DNA of 26,575 bases, from IMG/VR virus record IMGVR_UViG_3300042691_045116, positions 1-26,575 of that record; one strand, given 5' to 3'. This document shows positions 1 to 6,464 of this stretch, piece by piece; position 1 is the stretch's first letter; every line of letters starts with the position of its first letter. The stretch is from a virus. The translations under genes were made by a program, and so were the position numbers. Below the pieces are notes generated by a model. It did no database searches. It was not told the DNA's origin and saw nothing but the letters and a program-made list of their open reading frames with translations.

Positions 1-1080
1 AAGAACTCCTACGGGCTCTGTCCAGCGTACCTGTGTGAGGGACAGATACTCTGGACACAGCATCCCTGCGTTTGAGAAAGTTAAATTGTGCCCGAGCTGG
101 GTAGGACGGGCTATTGCGTCAAGCCACACCAGATCTATAAAGGTTGCAACGATACAAATAGCCGGGAATCTGATTCTCACTGGGCTACTGCGTTAGTCAC
201 AAGCTCGCAAGTCTGGGGACTTAACTAACGACAACCTGCCAAAGTTAAATACTTTGAGCATGGGACCAAGGGCCTCTCGGGCAAGCCACTAGCTTCAAGC
301 CTCCCTTAACGTGACTCGCAGGCCATCGTCGGGTGAGCGGAAGATTCTAGTGGGGGCAAGGGGCTTAGGCTCGCGAGAGCTTGTGGGCACACCCCGCCTC
401 TGACTACTAGCATCTGAGGGTATCGGTCCCCGCCCGCCTAACTGCCGGCCGCATCTGCCACGTGCAATCCCTTATGGGTCTGCGCTTGCCGTGACTGGCG
501 TCAGTCTTGACGGACGGTTGTCCTATGTCGTCGACCCTCTCGGGCCGTTGCTGGAATCCTACAGCATGGTGCGCAGCTTGTCGGGACGATTGTTGCGGGA
601 TTGAAACAATCCGGTTACTTACGGGCCGTGCAATGCAGGGGGCCACTCTCACCGGATCGCTCCCGCATCGTACCGGATGGGCGACGCGTAAGCTGCAGGT
701 TGTCCAGGTTCCGCCTCCGGCCGAGCCCTTCGGCCCCGCCCTCATCGGCTGACGCCATCATCACCACAGGGCGGGCGATCTGTAAACCCCCTGAGCCATA
801 AGCGTCGCTTATCATTCTGTGAGCCCAGCGCAGCAGAGATCGAACCGCACGCGTCATGCGCTCGCGCGGATGTAACGCGCACGCACACACACACACGCGG
901 GCACACACACACGCGCACACGCACGCACACGCGCACGCATTACGCGCACACCCGCCCGCACACGCGCACGCACACGCGCACACGCACGCATACGCACGCG
1001 CGCGAGGTTAGTTATACAAACCGTGTGCCACAATGTAACAAATAGTGGGCGCAATCCTGCCCGCAATCCCCTCTTTTTTT
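1..1080 (+). ncRNA. Giant structured noncoding RNA candidate (GOLLD/ROOL-like), 5' end outside window
   Basis: No convincing protein is encoded here, but nested complementary segments are dense. Helices seen: 19-25/51-57 enclosing 31-34/42-45; 90-94/107-111; 141-146/232-237 enclosing 159-163/183-187 and 191-197/224-230 (a three-way junction); 209-213/218-222; 268-272/303-307; 347-351/406-410, 353-357/396-400, 360-363/392-395 and 367-372/377-382, stacked and capped by a GCGA (GNRA) loop at 373-376; 489-497/502-513; 598-603/607-612; 719-724/730-735; 735-742/768-775 (8 bp); 776-781/837-842; 798-803/807-812. The GNRA loop forms only on the plus strand, which sets the strand. Known family context: GOLLD and ROOL are very large RNAs carried by phages, often beside tRNA genes, as here. 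A length above 840 nt favours GOLLD over ROOL. The 3' end is uncertain: helices are clear to about 845 and a T run lies at 1074-1080. The family name is inference; the structure is seen by hand only. Confidence 0.6.
875..1004. repeat. CA/CG alternating purine-pyrimidine tract
   Basis: About 130 bases made almost only of CA, CG and AC, GC steps, with just three T residues on the plus strand and a few GGG/CCC breaks. The segment ACGCGCAC recurs many times. Such alternating DNA is known to adopt Z-form readily under negative supercoiling. In an RNA it would be nearly U-free and poorly able to fold with itself. It sits between the strongly folded part of the putative ncRNA and the tRNA. Long open frames across it (CACACA-coded Cys-Ala or Arg-Val strings) are composition artefacts. 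Confidence 0.85.
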
Positions 1081-1138
1081 ATATAGAGCGCTTACGCGAC
1101 GACGCGGGCGAGATACCTATGGTTTTCGGCGGGGTAAA

Positions 1139-1169
1139 TTGACCCCAAAAGGTCCATTGTCAGTATAGT
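1139..1169 (+). promoter_or_regulatory. Possible promoter for the CAU tRNA
   Basis: TTGACC at 1139-1144 and TATAGT at 1164-1169 with a 19-base spacer. Transcription would begin around 1176, just before the tRNA at 1179. The spacer is longer than ideal, and the tRNA could instead be cut from a transcript that includes the upstream RNA. Confidence 0.4.
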
Positions 1170-1178
1170 GGCAGGGCT

Positions 1179-1251
1179 GGGGGTCTAGCTATCTGGTGAA
1201 AGCGGTCGACTCATAATCGATTTCAGGCGAGTTCGATCCTCGCGACCCCCA
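1179..1251 (+). tRNA. tRNA with CAU anticodon (Met or Ile2)
   Basis: Full cloverleaf: acceptor GGGGGTC 1179-1185 with GACCCCC 1244-1250; D stem 1188-1190/1201-1203; anticodon stem 1205-1209/1217-1221 with loop CTCATAA, anticodon CAT 1212-1214; T arm GCGAG-TTCGATC-CTCGC; discriminator A1251. No CCA is encoded. CAU can be Met, or Ile if C34 is changed to lysidine by TilS. The stem-loop TCGA-CTCATAA-TCGA resembles bacterial tRNA-Ile2 as much as elongator Met, so identity is open. It lies just downstream of the giant RNA candidate, the usual setting of GOLLD/ROOL in phages. Confidence 0.93.
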
Positions 1252-1254
1252 TAC

Positions 1255-1285
1255 AAATAAAAAAATCGCCCCGCGTGGGAGCGAT
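1255..1285 (-). terminator. Rho-independent terminator of the DUF6717-like gene
   Basis: On the minus strand ATCGC (1285-1281) pairs with GCGAT (1269-1265) and is extended by three G-C pairs around a 4-base loop, with one bulged base. Seven T residues follow (1265-1259), then ATTT. It lies 30 bases past the stop of the minus-strand gene. A second inverted repeat, GGTAAAA 1287-1293 with TTTTACC 1303-1309, lies between the two and may help stop transcripts from either side. Confidence 0.8.
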
Positions 1286-1314
1286 CGGTAAAAAATTTTC
1301 GGTTTTACCTATTT

Positions 1315-1653
1315 CTACTCAAACCTTACGTACAGTTCGTCCGGGTGTTCTTCAAAAAACTCCAATGTTGCGGGGCAGAGCCAGCCTTTCATAGAGTTTT
1401 CGTAGGAATACCACGCTCCTCCCGATTCCATCTCGGTTTTTACTAGTTTTCCGTGTGAATGCGGAAAGTTTCGTGCTGAAAATATAATTCTGTGCGTTTC
1501 TTTCGACGAATCACTGAAATTTTCGATGAAATGATTGATAATTTCGGGGATTCCACAGACAAAAGGCTCGTCTCTGAGACCTTTGGATAAGTCTGTAAAG
1601 GCCCAGGTGTCGCAATGTTTGTAGATTTTGATGGACATCATGGCGTTTGACAT
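1315..1653 (-). CDS. DUF6717-like small protein
   Basis: A 112-residue protein. The pattern W-x-F-x-D near residue 17, GLRDEPFVCGIPEII at 26-40, IIFSARNFP at 56-64, ESGGAWYSYE and GWLCPATLEFFEEHPDELYVRFE at the C-terminus resembles the uncharacterised DUF6717 family as I remember it. That assignment is from memory of the family pattern, not a search. No signal peptide or membrane segment. It is a single-gene unit: near-consensus promoter at 1684-1711, terminator at 1255-1285. Function unknown. The closeness of promoter and tRNA/ncRNA locus suggests expression independent of the virion genes. Starts MSNAMMS; Met5 or Met6 could also be the start. Confidence 0.85.
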   Translation of the reverse strand: MSNAMMSIKIYKHCDTWAFTDLSKGLRDEPFVCGIPEIINHFIENFSDSSKETHRIIFSARNFPHSHGKLVKTEMESGGAWYSYENSMKGWLCPATLEFFEEHPDELYVRFE

Positions 1654-1654
1654 G

Positions 1655-1696
1655 TAATACAGTGTTCATGTGAGCACGTGACCAGTATACAGTGTT
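1655..1696. repeat. Direct repeat pair, possible operator
   Basis: ATACAGTGTT occurs at 1657-1666 and 1687-1696, exactly 30 bases apart (about three helical turns). Read on the minus strand, the 1687-1696 copy overlaps the -10 hexamer of the minus-strand promoter, and the other lies just before the start codon at 1653. CACGTG at 1675-1680 sits between them. The position suits a repressor that blocks the minus-strand gene. No partner is known; the XRE-like protein at 13459 is one candidate, by inference only. Confidence 0.5.
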
Positions 1697-1711
1697 GCGC
1701 GGGCCTGTCAA
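1684..1711 (-). promoter_or_regulatory. Sigma-70-type promoter for the DUF6717-like gene
   Basis: On the minus strand TTGACA (1711-1706), a 16-base spacer and TATACT (1689-1684). This is nearly consensus and points toward the gene starting at 1653, giving a leader of roughly 25 bases. Confidence 0.75.
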
Positions 1712-1762
1712 GCGGTCGGCTTTTATTTTTTGTTTTAGGATGATGTCAGGGCTTTTAGCTAC

Positions 1763-4126
1763 ATGAACTCGTACGGATATAAGGTTCCTGGCCTTCAGGA
1801 TCGTATCGTTCGTCAACGGCAGCTTCTACAGCCTGGCGATGTATTTGATGACTCTTCAACGGAGAGTGTTGCTGGTCAACCGCAACCTATAGAAGCTGGC
1901 GACGTATTCGGCGATCCTTCACCGGAGGATGTTGTTCCGGCAACAGCTCAGCCTGTTGCTTCTAGACCCACTCAAGCGTGGTCCCCTAACCTTGCTCCTG
2001 CGCGTCCCATAAGCCCTAGGGAATTTTTCGAGTCTCAGATTCTCCCTCAAGTTAGAGAGGTTATAGGTGATTACGGTGTTCAAAATGCGTACGCAGAGCA
2101 GCAGCGTCAAAATAGTGAAAGAACTAACTTACAACGTATAGAAGAGGCGGACCGAGAAGCCCTCAATCGTCTTCGTGGGACTCCTGTAACCACGCCGGTT
2201 CAACTTCCTGAACCTATTTCTTACCGGGGACTTGGTTCTGCCGGCTTTCAGCCGGGTATTCCTGGACTCTTTAGTCAAGTTGAAGATATTAACGATGAGT
2301 TAGAACAACTACGTAGCCAAAGAGCTGTTGAGGCTTTTGATAATCTCCTCACCAAATATCCAGAACTCGATAAGGTTCTTCTTGCAGAACCTGAGCTGAA
2401 AGGCAAAGCGTCACGTGTACGTAAGCCAGGATTTGAGCCCTATTTGAATTACGTAGACAAAGAGCAAGTGTTCTCCTCTCCCGAGGATCGTGCTGCTCTT
2501 TATAACCAAATTTTGTCCGAGTCTGATGCTCTTGCAGGCGAGGCTTTTGCTGTCTCGGATGTTGCCGACACCTTGCGGAGGGCAGAGGCAGACTACACCA
2601 GTGGAGATACGGATCTTCAAGCAGGTGCCCGTGAGTTTTTACGGAACATCCTTCAAGACCCTGCAGATCTGGACCGAATCGAAACTCCGGCTTTTCGCGA
2701 AAATCGCCCTGTAATCGGCGGCGGTGGTTATGTGCCTGTACAAAACAACCCTTTAGTCCAGAGGATTAACCAACGAGCAAAAGAATTTAATGCTCTTTAT
2801 GACCAATTAGACACTGAAGATCGAAAACGGTTGGCTCAGACCTATCCTGGTTTACGTAGAACTCAAGGTGGAACCGGTAGTCAAGGAGCTTTTTACTTAG
2901 ACCCAGACACTAGAGAAGTGTCTTTAGCTTCGTTTGACGATCCTGATGCTTATGCAGTTGATGTCAGTAGATATGTCCCTAGTGATATTTCATTAATGGA
3001 GGTAGACAAGAATCTCCTTGGCTCCGAAGTATCTAAGAATGCCTTGCGTTTTCTAGCTGATTATCCTGTTACGGCCAACACAAGCGTAAGTTTTTCCACG
3101 AGAGAGCCTGGCTACAGAGATGTTGGTTATGGTGCAAAGGTTTTACCTCCCGAGCTTGTTAACCCTGTATCTGGATTTGTCGCAGATACAGCATTTAGTG
3201 GCTTACGTCCGGGAACAGTAGTTACTAATACTCCACTCAGTTCTAGTGATCTTTTAGATAAACGAGTCGAGGAGGGCAAGACAAAAGAAGAAAGCAGCAC
3301 CTTGCGTAGGCTGCAGCCTTTTGTTGACGCAAATAGCCAACTTCCTAACCTGCGTGGCTTAGCTTATACCTCAGCGGGTTTTGGTCCTGTAAGCAAAACT
3401 GGCACACAAGTGTCTTATGTCGATGATAAGGGACAAGCTATACCAATTCAATTAGAACGCACTGAAGTGCCACTAAGAGGTATTGTTGCTATTCGTGATG
3501 CTGGAGATGCTTCTGTGTTCCAGCCTGCGCTGCCCGCTTCTGCTACTCCGCGTTATTACGGCGTCGATCCCGTCTCAGGAGCGTTAGCGGGAGGTGCCGA
3601 GGTTCTGCGTAATCTTCGCCGCACACCCTCTGCTCTCCTTCCCGGCGCAGCTGATCTGATTCCTAGCCCCGAAGCTATCCGCACTGGATATGCACAAGGC
3701 CCTGTGGCTATGGGTAAACAGATGGCGCAGGAATTTGCACAAAGCTTACCTACTGCTGCTGGCGCTGCGATGTTGCTATCCGCACCGGTTGCGGCTCCGT
3801 TTGCACCTGGAATCGGTGCTGGAATGGTCGGGACTGCTGGTGCTCGGGCCTTAAATGAGGTGGTTCGGCAAGAAACTGGCGAAGGTATCGTGCCTAAAGT
3901 GCGCCAATTCCTTGGGACTGCGCCTCGGACTGGAGTTTCTGCCCCTGCAACACAAGGCGCAAAACCACTCGTGGCTCAAATCAAGCCTCTAACAGCTGCT
4001 CAAAAGGATCAGATGTATAAAAACCAGACTCGGAATGAGATGCAACGTCGTATGGACCTCGCTAAAGAGCGTTTTAACCCGCGCAAAGGTGAATTTGGAC
4101 TTACAGAATTATTTTTTGGACGTTGA
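1763..4126 (+). CDS. Large probable virion protein, unrecognised
   Basis: A 787-residue protein, the largest in the window. I do not recognise it. N-terminus is Pro/Gln-rich and carries a 12-residue motif twice: GDVFDDSSTESV (25-36) and GDVFGDPSPEDV (46-57). Charged segments around 84-150 are probably helical, and the middle is a mixed soluble region with many aromatic residues. Residues about 650-700 are Ala/Gly-rich with GADLIPSP, LPTAAGAAMLLSAPVAAPF and GIGAGMVGTAGA, a glycine-zipper-like stretch that could insert in a membrane. The end is basic and helical. Size, zipper and a neighbourhood of small phage proteins fit an internal or ejection protein, but this is inference. Start ATG at 1763 follows a T-rich leader without a clear ribosome site. 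An AT-rich perfect inverted repeat follows the stop. Confidence 0.85.
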   Translation: MNSYGYKVPGLQDRIVRQRQLLQPGDVFDDSSTESVAGQPQPIEAGDVFGDPSPEDVVPATAQPVASRPTQAWSPNLAPARPISPREFFESQILPQVREVIGDYGVQNAYAEQQRQNSERTNLQRIEEADREALNRLRGTPVTTPVQLPEPISYRGLGSAGFQPGIPGLFSQVEDINDELEQLRSQRAVEAFDNLLTKYPELDKVLLAEPELKGKASRVRKPGFEPYLNYVDKEQVFSSPEDRAALYNQILSESDALAGEAFAVSDVADTLRRAEADYTSGDTDLQAGAREFLRNILQDPADLDRIETPAFRENRPVIGGGGYVPVQNNPLVQRINQRAKEFNALYDQLDTEDRKRLAQTYPGLRRTQGGTGSQGAFYLDPDTREVSLASFDDPDAYAVDVSRYVPSDISLMEVDKNLLGSEVSKNALRFLADYPVTANTSVSFSTREPGYRDVGYGAKVLPPELVNPVSGFVADTAFSGLRPGTVVTNTPLSSSDLLDKRVEEGKTKEESSTLRRLQPFVDANSQLPNLRGLAYTSAGFGPVSKTGTQVSYVDDKGQAIPIQLERTEVPLRGIVAIRDAGDASVFQPALPASATPRYYGVDPVSGALAGGAEVLRNLRRTPSALLPGAADLIPSPEAIRTGYAQGPVAMGKQMAQEFAQSLPTAAGAAMLLSAPVAAPFAPGIGAGMVGTAGARALNEVVRQETGEGIVPKVRQFLGTAPRTGVSAPATQGAKPLVAQIKPLTAAQKDQMYKNQTRNEMQRRMDLAKERFNPRKGEFGLTELFFGR

Positions 4127-4131
4127 TAGCT

Positions 4132-4148
4132 GTTTAAACTTTTTAAAC
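4132..4148. repeat. Perfect AT-rich inverted repeat
   Basis: GTTTAAA (4132-4138) and TTTAAAC (4142-4148) around a CTT loop, directly after the stop at 4126. There is no GC core and no T tail, so it is weak as a terminator. It may be a binding site or mRNA end-stabilising hairpin. Confidence 0.5.
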
Positions 4149-4182
4149 CCATCTAAGCTGGTAGAAAGGTTCGTGCAATCGA

Positions 4183-4503
4183 ATGCTTTCTACCGAAGTA
4201 CGTCAGAAAGTTGAATTTATTTGCCAACGGATAGCAAAGGGAGAGGAAGTTCAGTTCAAGGATATGGAGTGGATACAGAAATGGGCTAAATCTAACCATT
4301 CTGTAGACGCTATGCTTCGTAAAGCACGTCGTGAAGGTATCCATGGTGCTTTTCAGGATGGGACTTTGGATGACTTCATGCAAAAAATGGATTTAGGGGA
4401 CCCTGATCCGGCTACTCACCTTAGTGGAGCCCAAGATCCCGTCACTTTGGCTGAGTGGTTCGCTGAAAAACGGAAATGGTTCAGAGGTACAGGCGAAGAT
4501 TAG
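4183..4503 (+). CDS. Small conserved-looking phage protein
   Basis: A 106-residue charged, largely helical protein. Residues 18-50 (IAKGEEVQFKDMEWIQKWA, then a basic VDAMLRKARRE segment) and the later GDPDPATHL give the impression of small hypothetical proteins found in cyanophages, recalled from pattern and not searched. No cysteines pattern, signal or membrane helix. AAAGG at 4165-4169 may be a ribosome site. Function unknown. The helical piece DDFMQKMD (63-70) is a loose match to the F-L-x-x-hydrophobic motif described in the findings. Confidence 0.8.
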   Translation: MLSTEVRQKVEFICQRIAKGEEVQFKDMEWIQKWAKSNHSVDAMLRKARREGIHGAFQDGTLDDFMQKMDLGDPDPATHLSGAQDPVTLAEWFAEKRKWFRGTGED

Positions 4504-4550
4504 TTATTTTTTGACTGAGATTTTGTTTTAAGCTTGGTATACAGTACTTC

Positions 4551-4895
4551 GTGCCTTATATAAAGGTGTCTTACTACGCTCCTGATGTCTTTGGGCATAC
4601 TGACGCACCGCGTGGGTATGGTGTCGCTCCCGATTATTCAGGGCAAGTAGACCGGTACTCCTTCCTGGAGCAGTATTTAAACAAAGGGTTGGATACTCCT
4701 AATCAGTTAGGTGATCCTCGTGAGCAAGAATTTTTTGAATATATGATCAATCAACAGAACCCTACTCCTAGTTTTCGGGTCGATCCCAACAAACTTAACT
4801 TAGACGAGTTCCGTAATCCCGGTCCTGCGTACCCTGGCGAGTTCTTAGACCGAGATCGTTTCCTGCTTACCGATCCACGGAGCCCTCTGGGTTAA
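4551..4895 (+). CDS. Hypothetical protein with FLEQYL motif
   Basis: A 114-residue acidic, Pro/Tyr-rich protein beginning at GTG 4551. I do not recognise it. SFLEQYLNKGL (37-47) and EFFEYMI (60-66) are short amphipathic helices within otherwise extended sequence; the first matches a motif seen in several neighbours. The start lies only a few bases after GTATACAGT (4537-4545). If that were a -10 element the message would be leaderless or nearly so, but no -35 lies at correct distance. Its last four bases overlap the end of the convergent gene at 4892-5086. Confidence 0.75.
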   Translation: MPYIKVSYYAPDVFGHTDAPRGYGVAPDYSGQVDRYSFLEQYLNKGLDTPNQLGDPREQEFFEYMINQQNPTPSFRVDPNKLNLDEFRNPGPAYPGEFLDRDRFLLTDPRSPLG

Positions 4896-5086
4896 GTCTT
4901 AGCTTCGATTTCTAGGATCATATCTTTTACGTAAGCTACATATTGTCTTAAATAATGCGCTGCTACTAGGTGCTTATAGTTGTTTGTCTTTAAATAATGG
5001 TCGTTATGCCGATCTACTGCATCTAGTGATGCTTTAATCATGCCATTCCAAGGCTCGCGAACGGGTGTGTTCCACTCCCTTGCCAC
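4892..5086 (-). CDS. Small helical hypothetical protein
   Basis: A 64-residue protein starting at GTG. It reads as one or two amphipathic helices, with NGMIKASLDAVDRHNDHYL (14-32) and KHLVAAHYLRQYVAYVKDMI (38-57). It fills a gap with no plus-strand gene and its composition is protein-like, which supports it as real. It converges on the gene ending at 4895 (4-base overlap) and diverges from the DUF4278 gene. Family and function not recognised. An internal ATG at Met16 is an alternative start. Confidence 0.65.
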   Translation of the reverse strand: MAREWNTPVREPWNGMIKASLDAVDRHNDHYLKTNNYKHLVAAHYLRQYVAYVKDMILEIEAKT

Positions 5087-5132
5087 GGGAGGAATGCAGA
5101 GTACACATAAATTCTACGGCCGAAGTGTGGGT

Positions 5133-5161
5133 TTGACAGCTAAGTGTGTGTTCTGTATAGC
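5133..5161 (+). promoter_or_regulatory. Sigma-70-type promoter for the DUF4278-like gene
   Basis: TTGACA at 5133-5138, 17-base spacer, TATAGC at 5156-5161. The expected start near 5168 lies before the ATG at 5219 and after the GTG-type upstream starts, which decides the start of the next gene. GTAATACAGT at 5163-5172 overlaps the expected start site and matches the copy at 1655-1664, hinting at shared control. Confidence 0.7.
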
Positions 5162-5218
5162 AGTAATACAGTATCAATCGCTACCAATTCCTACAATGTA
5201 GGAAGTTACAGACTACCC

Positions 5219-5380
5219 ATGACTGTTTTAACGTATCGCGGTAAACAGTATGACACCGTTGAGCACCAGAAGGAGGTGCTTGACTGGCAAAAAACGACCC
5301 GTGAAGCAAGCCCTCGGTGTGTTTATCGAGGCGTGGAAATAGATCCTCGTTACTCGCACGAGAACACCACGCTAAAGTGA
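5219..5380 (+). CDS. DUF4278-like small protein
   Basis: A 53-residue protein. LTYRG (4-8) near the N-terminus and a second YRG (36-38) near the C-terminus are the hallmark spacing of DUF4278, small proteins frequent in cyanobacteria and their phages with no known function. The middle is longer and more charged than usual. The ATG at 5219 is preferred to an upstream in-frame GTG/ATG because the promoter would start transcripts near 5168. Single gene followed by the tRNA-like element and a terminator, so it may share a transcript with them. This is one of the better pointers to a cyanobacterial host. Confidence 0.75.
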   Translation: MTVLTYRGKQYDTVEHQKEVLDWQKTTREASPRCVYRGVEIDPRYSHENTTLK

Positions 5381-5414
5381 TTGGTGTTCCCGCTCTGCTC
5401 TTAGCATCGGGCTG

Positions 5415-5486
5415 CGTGAGTAGTTCAAAGGGTAGAACGCTGAGCAGACAGCTCAGAAATGGGCGGTTCAAATCCGTCCCTCGCGA
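5415..5486 (+). tRNA. Atypical tRNA or tRNA-like element
   Basis: D arm GTTC 5423-5426 / GAAC 5435-5438; anticodon stem CTGAG 5440-5444 / CTCAG 5452-5456; T arm 5462-5466 / 5474-5478 with loop TTCAAAT; acceptor CGTGAG 5415-5420 / CTCGCG 5480-5485; A5486 at the discriminator place. Anomalies: only six acceptor pairs plus an unpaired C5479, and an anticodon loop CAGACAG with A where nearly all tRNAs have U33. By position the anticodon would be GAC (Val), but this is unsafe. It may be a decaying tRNA, a specialised tRNA-like RNA, or a tRNA-derived attachment site. A strong terminator follows at 5535. Confidence 0.6.
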
Positions 5487-5534
5487 CTAGAATGTCAGAG
5501 TTCCTGCCTAGGGACGTTGGACAAGGGGACTACT

Positions 5535-5556
5535 GGGGCCTAACGGCCCCTATTTA
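5535..5556 (+). terminator. Rho-independent terminator
   Basis: GGGGCC (5535-5540), loop TAAC, GGCCCC (5545-5550), then TATTTATTTGGTTTTAT. Six G-C pairs and a T-rich tail make this the clearest plus-strand terminator here. It ends the DUF4278 and tRNA-like unit and separates it from the next promoter. Confidence 0.85.
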
Positions 5557-5581
5557 TTTGGTTTTATAGCTGGCTTATAAT
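5553..5581 (+). promoter_or_regulatory. Probable promoter for the 5607-7718 gene run
   Basis: Perfect -10 TATAAT at 5576-5581. At 17 bases upstream is only a weak TTTATT (5553-5558). It lies straight after the terminator, 25 bases before the next ATG, where a new transcript would be expected. Confidence 0.5.
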
Positions 5582-5606
5582 TAGTTCTCAGGGATAATTA
5601 GGTTAA

Positions 5607-6464
5607 ATGGGCTGGTTCGAGGATCTCAGGAATACTGTTACTCGAGCGGCTTCCCAGGGAACCTCTGGTCTGAAACGTTTAGCTGGGCAAGCCCTTAAAA
5701 CTATGGATGCGCCTTTCGTGCGTCCGATGATTGGTTTTAAGCCTGAGATCGGTGGAGCTATCGTCAGCGCTGTTCTGCCTGAGGAAAACCCTGTTAAAAA
5801 ACTTGCTGACGTTGGTCTCTATTTAACGTCTGGCCCTCTGATGATGACGGCTGGTTTAGCCGGAAGCACGCCTCAGAGTGATGATCAGTATGGAAATTGG
5901 CGGAATTTAGGGTACAAGTCGCGAGAGGATATGATCTCTCGTATCGAAAAGCAGAAAGCTTTTGAAGCGTCTCTGGCTCGCCGTCCTCCTAATACTTATA
6001 TTGCTGATGATTATGGCCCCCCGCGTCCTGTGATGTACAGCGACGGGACTGTATTAGTTGGTGATTATCGTATTGATCGGTTTAAGCCCACCGTAGCTGA
6101 AGCTGAAACTGCTGCTCCTCAGCCCCAACGCAACGCTGTCGCACCCGCATCCCGACGTCCGCTCGAGGAATCTCATGCACCTGTTAGTCGGCCTGTCCCA
6201 GCCAGCCCTGTTCCTCAATCTCAAGAGCAAATCAGGAAGGCCGTGGAAACTGAGATGCTTGCAAAAGCCGCAAACCAGGAACGGACCGCTGAGCTTATGC
6301 GCAGCATGATTGAGCTTGGCGTCACCGGAGGGATGACTGGGGACAATATGCGTGAATGGGTTTCTAAGAATCCCGTCTTAGCGCAGAACCTGATCAAGGA
6401 TCGTTTAGGTCGTAAGGAAAGACTGGCTGAAGAATTTGCTGGTTTTACAGATTACGCACAGTGA
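5607..6464 (+). CDS. Probable virion-associated protein, unrecognised
   Basis: A 285-residue protein. Residues 1-100 are helical with Ala/Gly/Leu-rich stretches (GGAIVSAVLP at 49-58, LYLTSGPLMMTAGLAG at 72-87) that may touch membrane. Residues about 160-205 are a Pro/Ala-rich linker. The last 80 are charged helices ending in a segment with GDNMREWVSKNPVLAQ, which resembles EYIKEWVTQNTQLLG in the protein at 21778. AGG at 5600-5602, four bases before ATG, acts as ribosome site. Its stop overlaps the next small gene by GTGA. Architecture suits an internal or structural protein; no family recognised. Confidence 0.8.
   Translation: MGWFEDLRNTVTRAASQGTSGLKRLAGQALKTMDAPFVRPMIGFKPEIGGAIVSAVLPEENPVKKLADVGLYLTSGPLMMTAGLAGSTPQSDDQYGNWRNLGYKSREDMISRIEKQKAFEASLARRPPNTYIADDYGPPRPVMYSDGTVLVGDYRIDRFKPTVAEAETAAPQPQRNAVAPASRRPLEESHAPVSRPVPASPVPQSQEQIRKAVETEMLAKAANQERTAELMRSMIELGVTGGMTGDNMREWVSKNPVLAQNLIKDRLGRKERLAEEFAGFTDYAQ

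Noticed and set aside
5-15. ACTCCTACGGG, identical to a conserved 16S rRNA segment
   Set aside because: The surrounding sequence does not continue as 16S (no GGAGGCAGCAG or other landmarks), so chance or structural coincidence is likelier.
407-1066. Long open frames on both strands (407-745, 507-752, 615-983, 742-936, 854-1066)
   Set aside because: They cross strong RNA helices and the CA/CG tract; translations are Arg/Pro or Cys-Ala/Arg-Val strings from base composition, with no domain or ribosome site.
1-1080. RNase P RNA, tmRNA, group I or group II intron
   Set aside because: The diagnostic segments (RNase P GAGGAAAGTC, tmRNA tRNA-like ends, group II domain V) are not seen.
4511-4543. 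Promoter TTGACT to TATACA upstream of 4551
   Set aside because: The spacer is 21 bases, too long for a standard promoter; left as part of the GTATACAGT motif note.
5144-5380. Longer version of the DUF4278 gene starting at 5144
   Set aside because: It would begin inside the promoter spacer before the expected transcription start near 5168, and the LTYRG start pattern fits ATG 5219.
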